Shown here: positions 1 to 9,298 of the stretch, piece by piece | How positions within the stretch are numbered: position 1 is the first letter of the stretch | Layout of the letters: each line of letters starts with the position of its first letter | Assembly (NCBI RefSeq): GCF_028898845.1 | Contig: NZ_CP118574.1 | Location: forward strand, 8,357,001 to 8,421,000 | DNA from: Streptomyces sp. WZ-12 | Lineage (GTDB): Bacteria; Actinomycetota; Actinomycetes; Streptomycetales; Streptomycetaceae | Length of the DNA stretch: 64,000 bases | Reading direction: 5' to 3' | Program-made: the position numbers and the translations under genes | Notes under the pieces: generated by a model | The model's database searches: none | Seen by the model: only the letters and a program-made list of their open reading frames with translations | What the model was told of the DNA's origin: nothing

Positions 1-1
1 C

Positions 2-361
2 GTGGTCCTGCGCGCCGACGATCCGCTGGCCCGCCGCGACGGGCTGCGGCTGGCCGAACTGGACGACCGCCGCTGGTTCCAGTTCCCGCAGGGCACCGAC
101 CCCATCTGGCAGTCGTACTGGAACGGTGGCAGGCCCCGCGAGGGCCCAGTGGTGCGCGCCGTCCAGGAATGCCTACAGGCCGTGTTGTGGAACGGCACGG
201 TCGGCCTGGCCCCGCTCGGGCACGACCTGCCCGCGGAGCTGGCCGTGGTGCCGCTGATCGACATGCCGTCGAGCCGAGTGGTGGCAGTGTGGAACGAGGG
301 CGACACCAATCCGTTGATCCGCTCCTTCATCGAGATCGCGACAGCCGCGTACCGTCGCTGA
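2..361 (+). CDS. LysR-family regulator, C-terminal part (cut by window edge)
   Basis: The 119 visible residues match the second half of a LysR-type effector-binding domain: a short stretch ending in a pocket region (AVLWNGTVGLAPLGHDLP, the usual 'G.G.a.lP' loop) followed by the closing helix with RSFIEIATAAYRR. The N-terminal winged helix and the first effector subdomain lie left of the window, so the true start is not visible and the GTG at base 2 is only the first in-frame codon. Target genes cannot be inferred. The family assignment is moderately secure; periplasmic-type substrate-binding folds without a DNA-binding domain look similar in this part. Confidence 0.6.
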   Translation: MVLRADDPLARRDGLRLAELDDRRWFQFPQGTDPIWQSYWNGGRPREGPVVRAVQECLQAVLWNGTVGLAPLGHDLPAELAVVPLIDMPSSRVVAVWNEGDTNPLIRSFIEIATAAYRR

Positions 362-509
362 GCACCGCCAACCAGTGCCGCCGCAGCTTTTGAAGAACAG
401 CGAAGGCGAGCAGCCACACCGGTGCCCCGGTGTGGCAACTCCTGTGCGATCAGGTCCACTTGAAGGGTGCGGGCGGGTGACGGCGAATCCCCTCGTGCGG
501 GCTTCCCCG

Positions 510-1067
510 TCAGCGAACCTGGTCGCTCTTCGGCCCGATGCCTTTAATCCTGATCGGAGTTGCGTCCGGGCCGAACGCGTGGTGGAACGTGAAGGCGTGC
601 GGCGTGGAGCCGTGGTCGTGGAGGTGCTCCAGCCTGGAAACCGCGTTCTGCCAGGTGGGTATCGCGCCGTCGGAGACCCACCAGAACGCGTAAGTCGGGT
701 GTTCTGCCCTCTCGAACCAGTCGTAGCGCCTGTTCAGCGCCGCACGGTGCAGACCGGTGTAGATGGCGTCGAAGGCGGGGCGCAGATCGGTCCAGAGCGA
801 GAGGGTCGCGGCCAGGGCGGTGGTTTCCCCCGTACGACCCTTGCCGTACCAGGTCGGTACGGCGAACTCTCCCCATGCACCCCAGTCCAAGTCGAAGTGC
901 GAGCCCCGGTCACCGGCTGTCGCTTCAGCGTGCGCGAGGTATCCGGGGCGCTGACTGATCTCCCGGTAGACGGTCTCACCGATGTCGTAGAACTCGTGCG
1001 TGAGGGGTGCGGGATCGGCGAGCGGCGACTTCAGGACGCCGAATGTGTACAGAGCAAGATGGGGCAT
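510..1067 (-). CDS. DUF3291 family protein
   Basis: A 185-residue soluble protein that begins MPHLALYTFGVL, as DUF3291 proteins do (short beta strand, then 'L..FyD.gE.v...i...pGYL'). Tryptophan- and histidine-rich blocks follow (FDLDWGAWGEF, YAFWWVSDG, HAFTFHHAFGPD), consistent with a dimeric ferredoxin-like alpha/beta barrel fold. The reading frame stays open upstream to 1547, but the ATG at 1067 has GGGAGAG just upstream, and the family alignment starts there, so I chose it. Function unknown; related folds include antibiotic-biosynthesis monooxygenases, but no catalytic residue can be named. It stands alone between a LysR remnant and a divergent ferritin-like gene. Confidence 0.75.
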   Translation of the reverse strand: MPHLALYTFGVLKSPLADPAPLTHEFYDIGETVYREISQRPGYLAHAEATAGDRGSHFDLDWGAWGEFAVPTWYGKGRTGETTALAATLSLWTDLRPAFDAIYTGLHRAALNRRYDWFERAEHPTYAFWWVSDGAIPTWQNAVSRLEHLHDHGSTPHAFTFHHAFGPDATPIRIKGIGPKSDQVR

Positions 1068-1549
1068 GTGTCTCTCCCTGATGAGGGTGCCTGGTGCGGA
1101 CCCGGTTCGGTGGCTCACGCATGGGAGCGAGGGTTCGTGGGGCGTGACCGACTCATCCCGTCGCGGGCGGCCCAGCCTCAAGGAACCCCTGTGCGACCGT
1201 GGGCGACCGCCGAAGGTCAGGTGAAGGTAGCCGTCCGTGCGCGCCATGTCGAAGTTGCGATTTCCCTGTCCAAGTGGCCTCTTGCGCAGGCCCTGGTGGG
1301 AACCGGGGCGGGCCGCCGTGGGAGTCCGCATCGGCCGGCAACGAGTCACAGGACAGCGGCCCTCGCCTTTCGGCGCGAGCATCGGCAGCCGGGCATCGAA
1401 TGGATCGACTAGGTCGACTGGGTGACGAACGCAGCGGCGGAAGCCGCGCACACCGGGATAGGGGAGGGCGGCTGCTAATTTCGCGAACACCGTCCCGAGC
1501 CAGAAGGAATGCGGCTGATGTGGGGCTTTGACTGTGAGCGGAGGCAACG

Positions 1550-2686
1550 GTGACTCATGCAGGGGAAGACCCGGGTACGCCGGTGAGCAGTCGGGTCAAA
1601 CGTCGAAGCGTCCTGGCATCGGCAGCCCTTGCGGCCGCCTCGTCCGTCGCGGCCTCCAACGGTGCGCAAGCCGCCGAACTGCCCGTGGACGGGCACCAGT
1701 TCGCGCCCGACCAGAACTCCGTAAGGCGCCTCCTCGCCGTCCCTCAGGAGGCCCGCGACCTGGCCTGGATCAGGTCGGCCCTCCACGTGGCGGTGGAACT
1801 CGAACTCGCCACCATCCCCGCCTACTTGTGCGGGTGGTGGTCCATCAAGGACCGCCACAGCAAGGCCGCCCGGTTGATCCGACGTATCGTCGGCGACGAG
1901 ATGTACCACCTGGGCACGGTCTGCAACCTGCTTGTCGCCGTGGGCGGACGCCCGAGAATCAGAGACGCGGCCCCCACCTACCCCGCCCCGCTCCCCGGCG
2001 GTGTGCGGGGCGGAGTGACGGTGTATCTGTCGGGGCTCACCAAGACCTCCGTGCACGACGTGATGATGGCGATCGAGAAGCCCGAAACCCCTCTCGCCCG
2101 CAGCGTGGACGACTCGCTCACCGTCGGCGCCTTCTACGGCGAACTGCAAGAGGCGTTCCGCACCGTGGCACCCGAACTCTCCACCCGAGGGCAACTCGCC
2201 AAGCACATCGGCTCGGACACGCTCAAGCCGGTCAAGACCCTCGACGACGCCGAGCGCGCCATGGAGATCGTCAAGGAACAGGGCGAGGGCACCTCCTGCG
2301 ACCCCTCCGACATCTTCGAGGACGACCAACCGGCCCACTACTACGCCTTCGGCGAGATCTATCACGGACGCCGACTGCGCGAGGTGCGCGGCGCCTGGGA
2401 GTTCAGCGGCGCGCCCGTGCCGTTCCCGGACGTCCGCCCCATGGCCCGGGTGCCCGCCGGTGGTTGGCACCAGCCGCCCCCGCACGTCCGACGGCTCCTG
2501 CACCGCTTCGACGGCAACTACCACGCCGTCCTCAGGACTCTTGAGCGGGCCTGGGACGGAGGCGGTCACCGCGCCCTGAACGCGGCGGTCCACGCCATGC
2601 GTGGCCTCGGAACCCCCGCCGTGGAACTGATGGAAATCCCCCGACCCGACGCCCCCGGAAACTACGGCCCCCAGTTCCGCCGCTGA
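1550..2686 (+). CDS. Tat-exported ferritin-like protein (VioB/RebD C-terminal type)
   Basis: 378 residues with an RR-containing leader (KRRSVLAS, then an alanine-rich stretch ending AQAAE), which suggests Tat export. The mature part is a ferritin-like four-helix domain of the kind found in the C-terminal half of iminophenylpyruvate dimer synthases (StaD, RebD, VioB). Visible iron-ligand candidates are the glutamates of VAVELELATIPAYL and the E-x2-H of VGDEMYHL. In that family the domain couples two indolepyruvate imines, but no tryptophan oxidase or bisindole gene is nearby and the domain is not fused to the rest of VioB, so the reaction here is unknown. Start GTG at 1550 has GGAGG five bases upstream. 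The gene appears monocistronic. Confidence 0.7.
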   Translation: MTHAGEDPGTPVSSRVKRRSVLASAALAAASSVAASNGAQAAELPVDGHQFAPDQNSVRRLLAVPQEARDLAWIRSALHVAVELELATIPAYLCGWWSIKDRHSKAARLIRRIVGDEMYHLGTVCNLLVAVGGRPRIRDAAPTYPAPLPGGVRGGVTVYLSGLTKTSVHDVMMAIEKPETPLARSVDDSLTVGAFYGELQEAFRTVAPELSTRGQLAKHIGSDTLKPVKTLDDAERAMEIVKEQGEGTSCDPSDIFEDDQPAHYYAFGEIYHGRRLREVRGAWEFSGAPVPFPDVRPMARVPAGGWHQPPPHVRRLLHRFDGNYHAVLRTLERAWDGGGHRALNAAVHAMRGLGTPAVELMEIPRPDAPGNYGPQFRR

Positions 2687-2719
2687 CCGAACCGCCGCAC
2701 CCGCACCCGTCATCACCTG

Positions 2720-3031
2720 CACGAGGCGGCAGCAGGCCGTGAGGAGTCGTACCGGCGTACGTCGCCGTGGTTGGCGGTGCGGTTGCGCCGCCGCTGTGCG
2801 GACGAACAGATCGTCGCCGAGTTCATGCAGGAGACATGTCTGGCGGTGTGGCGCGCGGCGGGCGCGTTCGCGGGGGCCGCGGTGGGCGGGACCGCCGTCG
2901 GTTGGCCGTGGACGATCGCGGCGGCCGTCGGCGGTGACGTCGGAGACGCGCTGCGGTGCCTGGCACCCGAACTCACAGAGGTGTTGCAGTCGTTGGTGCT
3001 CGACGGGCTGTCGGTGCGCGAGACCGGCGTT
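2720..3031 (+). pseudogene. Remnant of an ECF-type sigma factor gene
   Basis: The frame reads YRRTSPWLAVRLRRRC...VAEFMQETCLAVWRAAGAF...VGWPWTIAA, which resembles sigma-70 region 2 (helix with 'D...DV.QETFLAVW', then 'GWLWTIA'). Further on, GDVGDALRCLAPELTEVLQSLVLDGLSVRETG resembles the start of region 4. The linker between the two is too short, no start codon or ribosome site lies in a sensible place, and region 4 is lost to other frames. Read as a gene that has taken deletions and frameshifts. The similarity is by eye only. Confidence 0.45.
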
Positions 3032-3035
3032 TGTC

Positions 3036-3221
3036 AACTGGACACTGCCGGTCGCCTGGCTCTCGACCTCGCTCTTCGCCCCGCCGCCCCGGAGCACGCC
3101 GATGCGGGTGGTGACGTGGCCGCTGCTGCCACCCGGCACGGCGGCGGGCACCTGGACGGCCTTGGCGCTCACGGTGGTTGGCACCGCGGGCTACGCCGTT
3201 GCCGGACCGAGGCGTCGAAGA
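3036..3221 (+). pseudogene. Remnant of a membrane protein
   Basis: Directly after the sigma-like remnant and in another frame, about 60 residues contain one clear hydrophobic helix (TWTALALTVVGTAGYAVAG) after a proline-rich stretch (FAPPPRSTP), ending in a basic cap (PRRRR) that would be the cytoplasmic side. There is no start codon and no continuous protein. It could be the end of a transporter or of an anti-sigma factor partner, but nothing identifies it. From here to 3682 no convincing gene is visible on either strand. Confidence 0.3.
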
Positions 3222-3682
3222 GTTGCGCGGCCGGGCGTCCACCCGGCCGCGCGCCGCCGGCCTGCACACCTGCGGGAAACCGAGGATGCCGAGCGGCTCC
3301 GGTTCACCGGCGATCGGCTCCGGTCACCGCACTGGTTCCGCACGGACGTAGCCCCGGTCGAACGGTGCCGTCGTGGACTTCGGCATGGGGGTAGCCGGCA
3401 TCGGGAGGGCCGGTCCCCACGACGTCCGCGCCGTCGAGCCTTGGACGCCCGACAGCAGACTGCGGACAGTGGAGTAGACACCCCCAAGGATTATCGTCAC
3501 ATGGACGAGTATCCCTTCGGGTGCGGGCACTCCCCGTGTGGGCTCGACCACACGACGGCCGACGCGCGCTCGCTCCCCACCTCGGTCCGTGACTCGTCGA
3601 TCACCCGGACGCGAGCGGCACGCATCGGCCGCTTTGATCCGAGGCATCAAGCCCGCCACGTGAGCACAACCCCAGGCAAGCC

Positions 3683-5203
3683 CTAACGGACTTCGCCCAT
3701 GAGTGACTGGACCTTCTTACGGGACGCGTAGATGGCGAAGGCGGCTACCACGGCGGCGACGGCCTCCACGGCCACCATGCCCTGTCCGTTGAGGTCGACG
3801 CCGGCGATGGCGAGCATGCCCGTCACGCTGTCACCGGCGGTGACCGCGAGGAAGAAGACCCCCATCATCTGCGAGGCGTACTTGGCCGGCGCCATCTTCG
3901 TGGTCAGGGACAACCCCACGGGGGACAGGCACAGTTCGGCCACGGTGTGCATGAGGAAGATCAGCACCAGCCACCACAGGGTGACCTTCGTCTCGCCGGT
4001 GGCCGTGCCCATGGGGATGAGGAACACGAAGAAGGACACGCCCGCCACCAGCAGGGCGACGGAGAACTTGACGATCGTGCTGGGCTCGCGGTTGCGGCGG
4101 GCCAGGGCCAGCCACAGGGCGGCGAAGACCGGCGCGAGCAGCATCACGAACGCGGGGTTCAGCGACTGGAACAGGGTGTTGGGCATCTCCCAGCCGAAGA
4201 TGTCCCGGGAGGTCTTGGCGTCACCGAACAGGGACAGCGTCGACGCGCCCTGATCGAAGATCATCCAGAAGATCGCGGCGGCCACGAAGAACCAGATGAA
4301 CGCCGTCATCTTGGTCTGCTCTTCGTTGGAGAGGTCCTTGTCGCGCTTGATCCGGGCCAGCACCGCGACGGGGATCAACAGGCCGGCCACGGTGATGGGG
4401 ATGAGCGCCCAGTTCAGGGTGAGCCGGAACACGCCGGTGAGGCCCACCAGGAGGTAGAACACGGCAGCCGCGGCGACGACCGCCAGGGTCTTGACGAGGA
4501 CGCCGTTGCGTTCCCTGGCCGTGAGCGGGTTGGGAACCCGGTTGCTCTCCTGGCTCAGGTGGCGCGAGCCGATCAGGAACTGGACCGCACCGAGCGCCAT
4601 GCCGACCGCGGCCAGACCGAAGCCGAGGTGCCAGTTCACCGTCTCCCCGAGGACGCCGATGACGAAGGGGGCGGCGAAGGCACCGAGGTTGATCCCCATG
4701 TAGAAGATCGTGAAGCCCCCGTCGCGACGGGGGTCCTTGGGGTCGCTGTAGAGCTGGCCGACCATCGTGGAGATGTTGGCCTTGAGCAGACCCGAGCCGA
4801 TCGCTACCAGGACCAGGCCGACGAAGAACATCGCCGAGGTCGGAACCGCCAGGCACAGGTGACCGGCGACGATCACCGCGCTCGCGATGGCCACGGTCTT
4901 GCGGGCGCCCCAGACACGGTCGCCGATCCACCCGCCAGGCAGGGCCATGAGGTAGACCATCGCCACGTAGACCGAGTAGATCGCGGTGGCGGTCGCCGCC
5001 GTGTACGCAAGGCCGCCGCCTTGACTGCCGGTCGCGGCGTCGGCGCCACCGGAGACCAGGTAGAGGACGAGCAGGGCGCGCATGCCGTAGTAGGAGAAGC
5101 GCTCCCACATCTCGGTCATGAACAGCGTGGCCAGGCCGCGAGGGTGGCCGAAGAAGGTCTTCTCGCCGTGTGGCGCGGGGACCTTCGTCAGGCTCGATGC
5201 CAT
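3683..5203 (-). CDS. POT/PTR-family proton-dependent oligopeptide transporter
   Basis: A 506-residue membrane protein that takes up di- and tripeptides with protons. The N-terminus has the family hallmark (PRGLATLFMTEMWERFSYYGMRALLVLYL: the ExxERFxYY motif of helix 1). FIFYMGINLGAF-type sequence (TIFYMGINLGAFAAPFVIG) in the fifth helix matches the PTR2 signature, and about 14 hydrophobic segments fill the usual length of about 500. The ATG at 5203 follows AAGGAAC; an upstream extension to 5377 is open but lacks hydrophobic or family-like sequence, and a TTG two codons... immediately before the ATG (5206) is the only close alternative. It is a single gene, with the opposite-strand 497-residue ORF being a shadow. 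Confidence 0.92.
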   Translation of the reverse strand: MASSLTKVPAPHGEKTFFGHPRGLATLFMTEMWERFSYYGMRALLVLYLVSGGADAATGSQGGGLAYTAATATAIYSVYVAMVYLMALPGGWIGDRVWGARKTVAIASAVIVAGHLCLAVPTSAMFFVGLVLVAIGSGLLKANISTMVGQLYSDPKDPRRDGGFTIFYMGINLGAFAAPFVIGVLGETVNWHLGFGLAAVGMALGAVQFLIGSRHLSQESNRVPNPLTARERNGVLVKTLAVVAAAAVFYLLVGLTGVFRLTLNWALIPITVAGLLIPVAVLARIKRDKDLSNEEQTKMTAFIWFFVAAAIFWMIFDQGASTLSLFGDAKTSRDIFGWEMPNTLFQSLNPAFVMLLAPVFAALWLALARRNREPSTIVKFSVALLVAGVSFFVFLIPMGTATGETKVTLWWLVLIFLMHTVAELCLSPVGLSLTTKMAPAKYASQMMGVFFLAVTAGDSVTGMLAIAGVDLNGQGMVAVEAVAAVVAAFAIYASRKKVQSLMGEVR

Positions 5204-6048
5204 CAATGTTCCTTGTTCGCTCGGGACGCGTCGCGTGAGCGTACGCGCCCGGGTGGGGTTGGCCGGAGCCAACACGGCACGACCCTCCCGCGCGCAGGGG
5301 AATTTCACCCCGGACGGGCACGAAACAAGGAGAGCAGTGTGTGTTGGGATCCACGCCGCGCACGCCTCTTCGCGCACGGGGCCCGGCCCACAGGTGAATC
5401 GTTGAATGGCAGGCTGACAGAGCGAGCCATCCCCTCATAAGTGACTTTCGACGGAATTGGCAGGGCGAAAGTCCTGACATTCGGCTGTGGCGATCTTGCC
5501 TGCGCTTCGGGTGCGGCGGCATCGCGGCTGGCGGCAGTCGTTTGACGGTGGCGCCAGCCGCATCGCCGCGGTAGCCGCGAGAGCCGTGAGCCTTTTCCGC
5601 GCTCTCGTGGTCGGGCCGGCGGCGCGGCCGGTCCGGGCCGGTGTGAAGGGCACGGATTCCATGAGCGCGTAGCGGCGGAAGCGGGTGCAGACCGTGTGCC
5701 ACGACCCATGGCGTTCCGGCAAACCAGTGGGGCAGGCAACTCCCGGCCATGGTCGGAGAGTTCACGGCGGTGCATCGTCCCGCCGCGTTCCGTCCCTCGA
5801 TGAGCTTCGGGGGCAAGCGAAACGGAAATCCCAGGATGTTCCCACCCCATGTGCCGCTTCCGCGACTTGAGTGTGCAACCGCTTCGCAGCGCGAGTGGTT
5901 CTCAACGAGGAGCAGGTGCGCGCATGTACGCATATCCGCATGCGCACTCACGCGCACTCACACACGTCACGAGTCCTGCGCGACCCGAACGTGACGAATG
6001 CCAACCCGTGCCGCTCAGGCGGAACTTGAGAGCCGAGAGGTCTGCTGG
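5204..6048 (+). other. Intergenic region between divergent genes
   Basis: No convincing gene in about 840 bases. Near the right end an imperfect inverted repeat (GTGCGCGCATG at 5916-5926 against CATGCGCAC at 5939-5947) sits about 100 bases before the next start and could be an operator or a small hairpin. Confidence 0.3.
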
Positions 6049-6603
6049 ATGAAGATTCGCCGCGCCCTGGCGGTCGCCGCAACGGCCGCCGTGATAGCGC
6101 CGACCGCCGTATTAGCCGTGCCCGCTGCCGCGTTCGCAACGGAGGCGGTGTCCGAGGCCGGACCCCGCACTCCCGCCCCTCCTGACCTCCCCGGTGCCAC
6201 GAGTGGAGGCAAGGGCCCCGGTGATTCCGATGGTGCGGGTCAGTCCTGCGCGTTCGAGTCCGACCAACTGCACGTGGCCGTCAACGGGTTGCCGCACCAG
6301 TTGGCTGCGGGTGGTGCCTGGAACCCCTTCTCCATGACGCTCACCAACACCACCGGCAAACTCCTGGCAGAGGTCCAGCCCTTCCTGGTCGTGTCCTCCG
6401 CTGAAGATGTCGACCCGAAGACGCTGAAGCCCCGCGAGTCCGTCCACGTGCAGTTGCGGTTCAGAGTGGGCAAGGACCTGCCCCTGGACCACGACTACGA
6501 CGCGTACACCGGCCTCACCGGCACCTTCGTCGACCGCTACCACGACAGGGCCTGCACGGTCCAAGGCCAAGCCGTCGGCACTTTCTCCCCCCGCCAGGGC
6601 TGA
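6049..6603 (+). CDS. Secreted protein of unknown function
   Basis: 184 residues: a signal peptide (MKIRRALAVAATAAVIAPTAVLA...AFA, predicted cleavage near residue 28), a proline/glycine-rich linker, and a beta-rich domain (CAFESDQLHVAVNGLPHQLAAGG...FSMTLTNTTGK...VHVQLRFRVGKDLP...) with two cysteines that probably pair. The region with 'T.TN.TG..l..v.pfl.v...' resembles immunoglobulin-like secreted domains common in Streptomyces surface proteins. There is no LPXTG sorting signal. The ATG at 6049 has GAGAGG upstream and begins the signal peptide, so the longer ORF from 5998 is not used. Role unknown. Confidence 0.75.
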   Translation: MKIRRALAVAATAAVIAPTAVLAVPAAAFATEAVSEAGPRTPAPPDLPGATSGGKGPGDSDGAGQSCAFESDQLHVAVNGLPHQLAAGGAWNPFSMTLTNTTGKLLAEVQPFLVVSSAEDVDPKTLKPRESVHVQLRFRVGKDLPLDHDYDAYTGLTGTFVDRYHDRACTVQGQAVGTFSPRQG

Positions 6604-7021
6604 GACCTGCGGGGAGCCAAGGCGTTTCTGGCGGCTCTTGCGTGCTTGGGCGGGGCAGGCGCTTCGTAGGGCGCGACGGCACGAACTCACGGACGCGCAG
6701 CGGCAGAAGCCCGATCCGCTCTCGCCTGCCCATGACGGGTCTGGTGGGCAGTGGGCCGATCGCGCCGCCGCACTGCGGATCTGGGAAGGCGCCGTCGCCA
6801 TGCCTGCCCCGCTCGGCGGCGGTCCGCCACGCCGACGACCCCATCCACACCGCCGCCCCCATCCGCCAAGACGGCCGCCGCCCCCAACGCGACCACGACA
6901 TCCGCGCCGTCCAGACCGAAGCCCTACAGGGCGAAGTCGACTACGACTCAGGGAGGTTGAAGCCTGGCGGCGGCACCGGAGCCAGGTGCGCCACCAGCAA
7001 GGAGCACTCCGGCCGGTGCGG
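6604..7021 (+). other. Intergenic region, no gene seen
   Basis: Between a secreted-protein gene and a convergent PLP-enzyme gene. The open frames here have poor composition (Arg/Pro-rich shadows). No hairpin strong enough to call a terminator was found. Confidence 0.35.
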
Positions 7022-8182
7022 TCAGCGGAATCGGGGATGCCACACGTCGTGCGGGTGACCCTGCCCGTCGACCACGGTGATGTCGGGCCAGCGGTCGAAG
7101 GCGGAGCAGGGGTGGGAGATCCCGAGGTCGACCTCGTCACCGACGTGCAGGTCACGCACGTCGGTGAGGACCAGGTGGTGGTCGTAGATCTGGGCCGCGA
7201 CCGCCGTGGCGGCCGGTCGCGGCGCGCCTTGTGCGTCGCGGGCGGCGAGGAGGACGGGCAGGCCGGCGTCGTAGGGCAGTTCGCGTTTGCCGGCGCCGAC
7301 GACGGCTTGCCCTGGTTCGGGTGTGGAGAGCACGACCGCCCGAACGGTCAGTGCCGCCTTCAGCCCGGGCAGCGGGGAGACGTGCTCGTAGGTGCCGTGG
7401 TCGTGAGTGACGTAGCAGCCCGATCGCAGAACGGTCACCATCGGCACGGGAGCGGAGCGCCGTGCGGCTTCCTCCAGGGCGTGGACGACCCGGTCGGGGA
7501 AGGCCGAGCCGCCCATACTGAAGACGGGTCGCGTGATCTGGAACAGCGGGGCGAGGGTGCGGAAGACGTCGATCGCCTTCCGGCAGTGCACATCGACTTC
7601 CGTGAGGGTGGCGGCGTCCCTCCGGTTGGGGCGGACACCCTCGTAGCCGGCGACACCGGCCAGCAGAAGACCGGCTGAGGCCCGGACGGCCTTGGCCAGG
7701 TCACCGGCTGCGGCCGGTTCCCGTATGCCCGTGCGGCCTCCGTCCGCCCCGACGTCGATGAGGACGCGCAAGGGGGAGGGGGTGCCGTCCATGGCCGACC
7801 GAGCGAGGTCGACCCCCTGCGAGGAGTCAACCAGGCAGTACAGCTCCAGATCCGGCGTCTCGTCGAGCCACCGCCGCAGAAGCGCGAGATCGTGGCGGTG
7901 GATCACCTGGTTCGCGATGATCACCCGCCGCGCTCCCCAGTCCAGGGCTATCCCGGCCTGTGTCACGGTGGCGACCGTGACGCCCCACGCCCCCGCGGCC
8001 AACTGCCGCTCGACGATGGGGCGCGTCATGGTGGTCTTGATGTGCGGGGCCAGCTGAACGCCGTGGTCGCGGCACCAGGCCGCCATGAGCCGGACGTTGT
8101 GCTCCAACGCCCGCTGGTCGAGGCGGAGTTCCGGCAGTTGGCCGGTCCGGTGTCCGCCGGGTGGCATGTCGCGATCATCCAT
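7022..8182 (-). CDS. D-threonine aldolase / D-serine dehydratase-like PLP enzyme
   Basis: 386 residues of the fold-type III (alanine racemase N-terminal) family that acts on D-3-hydroxy amino acids. Lys49 in APHIKTTM is the expected PLP Schiff-base lysine. The C-terminal D-serine dehydratase-like domain ends with HPCSAFDRW (His357, Cys359), the zinc pair of the eukaryotic-type enzymes. MGGSAFPD and the SG-containing loop LRSGCYVTHDHGTYEH fit the phosphate and substrate region. Start ATG at 8182 has GGAG seven bases upstream. It is divergent from an XRE-cupin regulator (8320), which probably controls it. Whether the reaction is aldol cleavage or deamination cannot be told from sequence. Confidence 0.85.
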   Translation of the reverse strand: MDDRDMPPGGHRTGQLPELRLDQRALEHNVRLMAAWCRDHGVQLAPHIKTTMTRPIVERQLAAGAWGVTVATVTQAGIALDWGARRVIIANQVIHRHDLALLRRWLDETPDLELYCLVDSSQGVDLARSAMDGTPSPLRVLIDVGADGGRTGIREPAAAGDLAKAVRASAGLLLAGVAGYEGVRPNRRDAATLTEVDVHCRKAIDVFRTLAPLFQITRPVFSMGGSAFPDRVVHALEEAARRSAPVPMVTVLRSGCYVTHDHGTYEHVSPLPGLKAALTVRAVVLSTPEPGQAVVGAGKRELPYDAGLPVLLAARDAQGAPRPAATAVAAQIYDHHLVLTDVRDLHVGDEVDLGISHPCSAFDRWPDITVVDGQGHPHDVWHPRFR

Positions 8183-8319
8183 GGGGTCTCCGAGGGGCGG
8201 CGCACGGCGGGCCCTCAGCCAGCCTGTGACGTGTATATGCGACGGAGCGTAGAGTATTCAGAACGTGGCTTGCAACCACTATGCTGGACGCCGCGTCGTG
8301 TTTACTGATGGAGGCGTTT

Positions 8320-8922
8320 GTGTCCAGTGGAGAGTCCGCGCATGCCATGCCTGAGTCTCCAGGCGCCCAGGCGAGCGAGGGAATCGGCCAGTTCCTCCGC
8401 CGTGAACGCCTGGAACGTGGCATCACGTTGGAGAAGCTGGCGGAGAAGACGGGGCTGTCCCGCAGCTACCTCAGCAACGTCGAGCGGGATGTGAACAGCC
8501 CCACCATCAACACGCTGCGGACGATCGTCGACGCCCTCGGCACGACACTCAGCCGGCTCTTCCACGCCATCGACCGCGAACGCCGCGTGGTGACCCGCCC
8601 CGACGATCGCGTGGAACTCACCCGAGCCGGGGTGGAGGGCGTGAGATACGCCCTCCTCAACCCCAAACACGGCGGCAAGCTCGACCTGATGCGGCTGGAG
8701 GTCGCCCCCGGGGCATCCTCCGGCAGCAACCCGCACAGCCACGGCGGGGAAGAAGTCGGCCTGCTCCTGAGCGGGGAACTGGACTACTGGGTCGACGGCG
8801 TGCACTACCGCCTGCAGCCCGGTGACTGCGTCAGCTTCGACTCCTCCCTGCCGCACCGCTACAGCAACCCCGGTGATATCCCGGCAGTCTGCGTCTGGGC
8901 GGAGACCACGCCCGCCCTCTGA
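8320..8922 (+). CDS. XRE-family regulator with C-terminal cupin domain
   Basis: 200 residues: a Cro/CI helix-turn-helix near residues 22-76 (LRRERLERGITLEKLAEKTG, then LSRSYLSNVERDVNSPTI) followed by a cupin_2 ligand-binding domain (NPHSHGGEEVGLLLSGEL ... LQPGDCVSFDSSLPHRYSNPGD) with the His/Glu residues of the metal site. The HTH-cupin layout is that of PuuR/SutR-like regulators of amine, amino acid or sulfur metabolism. I chose the GTG at 8320 because GGAGG lies five bases upstream; the in-frame ATG at 8308 overlaps that site. Position back to back with the D-amino acid enzyme suggests it senses that substrate or its product. Confidence 0.85.
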   Translation: MSSGESAHAMPESPGAQASEGIGQFLRRERLERGITLEKLAEKTGLSRSYLSNVERDVNSPTINTLRTIVDALGTTLSRLFHAIDRERRVVTRPDDRVELTRAGVEGVRYALLNPKHGGKLDLMRLEVAPGASSGSNPHSHGGEEVGLLLSGELDYWVDGVHYRLQPGDCVSFDSSLPHRYSNPGDIPAVCVWAETTPAL

Positions 8923-9298
8923 GCAGCCGCGGCCACCCGCGGACGCCGAGGTGCTCCACAAGAGCCAGGATGTCGCTCCGTTCCTGCGGACCGGCTTCCT
9001 CGTGTTCGGCTCGGTGGGCGAGGCGCAGGGCGGCGTCAGCGGCTTCGAACGGGACCGGCCCGCCGCCCGTGAGCTGGCCGGACAGGATGCCCAGCACGGC
9101 ACACCTCTACAAGTCCCATCGTCGCGTGGGGGTTTCTTCCCGCCGCGCATGCCTTAGCGATATCGGCGGGATGCCGGGCGCGGCTCTGTTCCGGTCGGAA
9201 AGAAGTGGGATTACGGGGCCGACTTGGCGGCCCTGTGGGCGAGTTGGCGCGCCGTGCCGGTTCGGGCGCGCACGGGTTGGTGAGCGCCCGGCACGGTG

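Noticed and set aside
375..1412. 345-residue plus-strand ORF
   Set aside because: Shadow of the DUF3291 gene on the other strand and of non-coding sequence; no ribosome site.
1475..3184. 569-residue minus-strand ORF
   Set aside because: Antisense shadow of the ferritin-like gene; His/Arg/Gly-rich composition without domains.
3947..5440. 497-residue plus-strand ORF
   Set aside because: Antisense of the POT transporter; charged low-complexity sequence.
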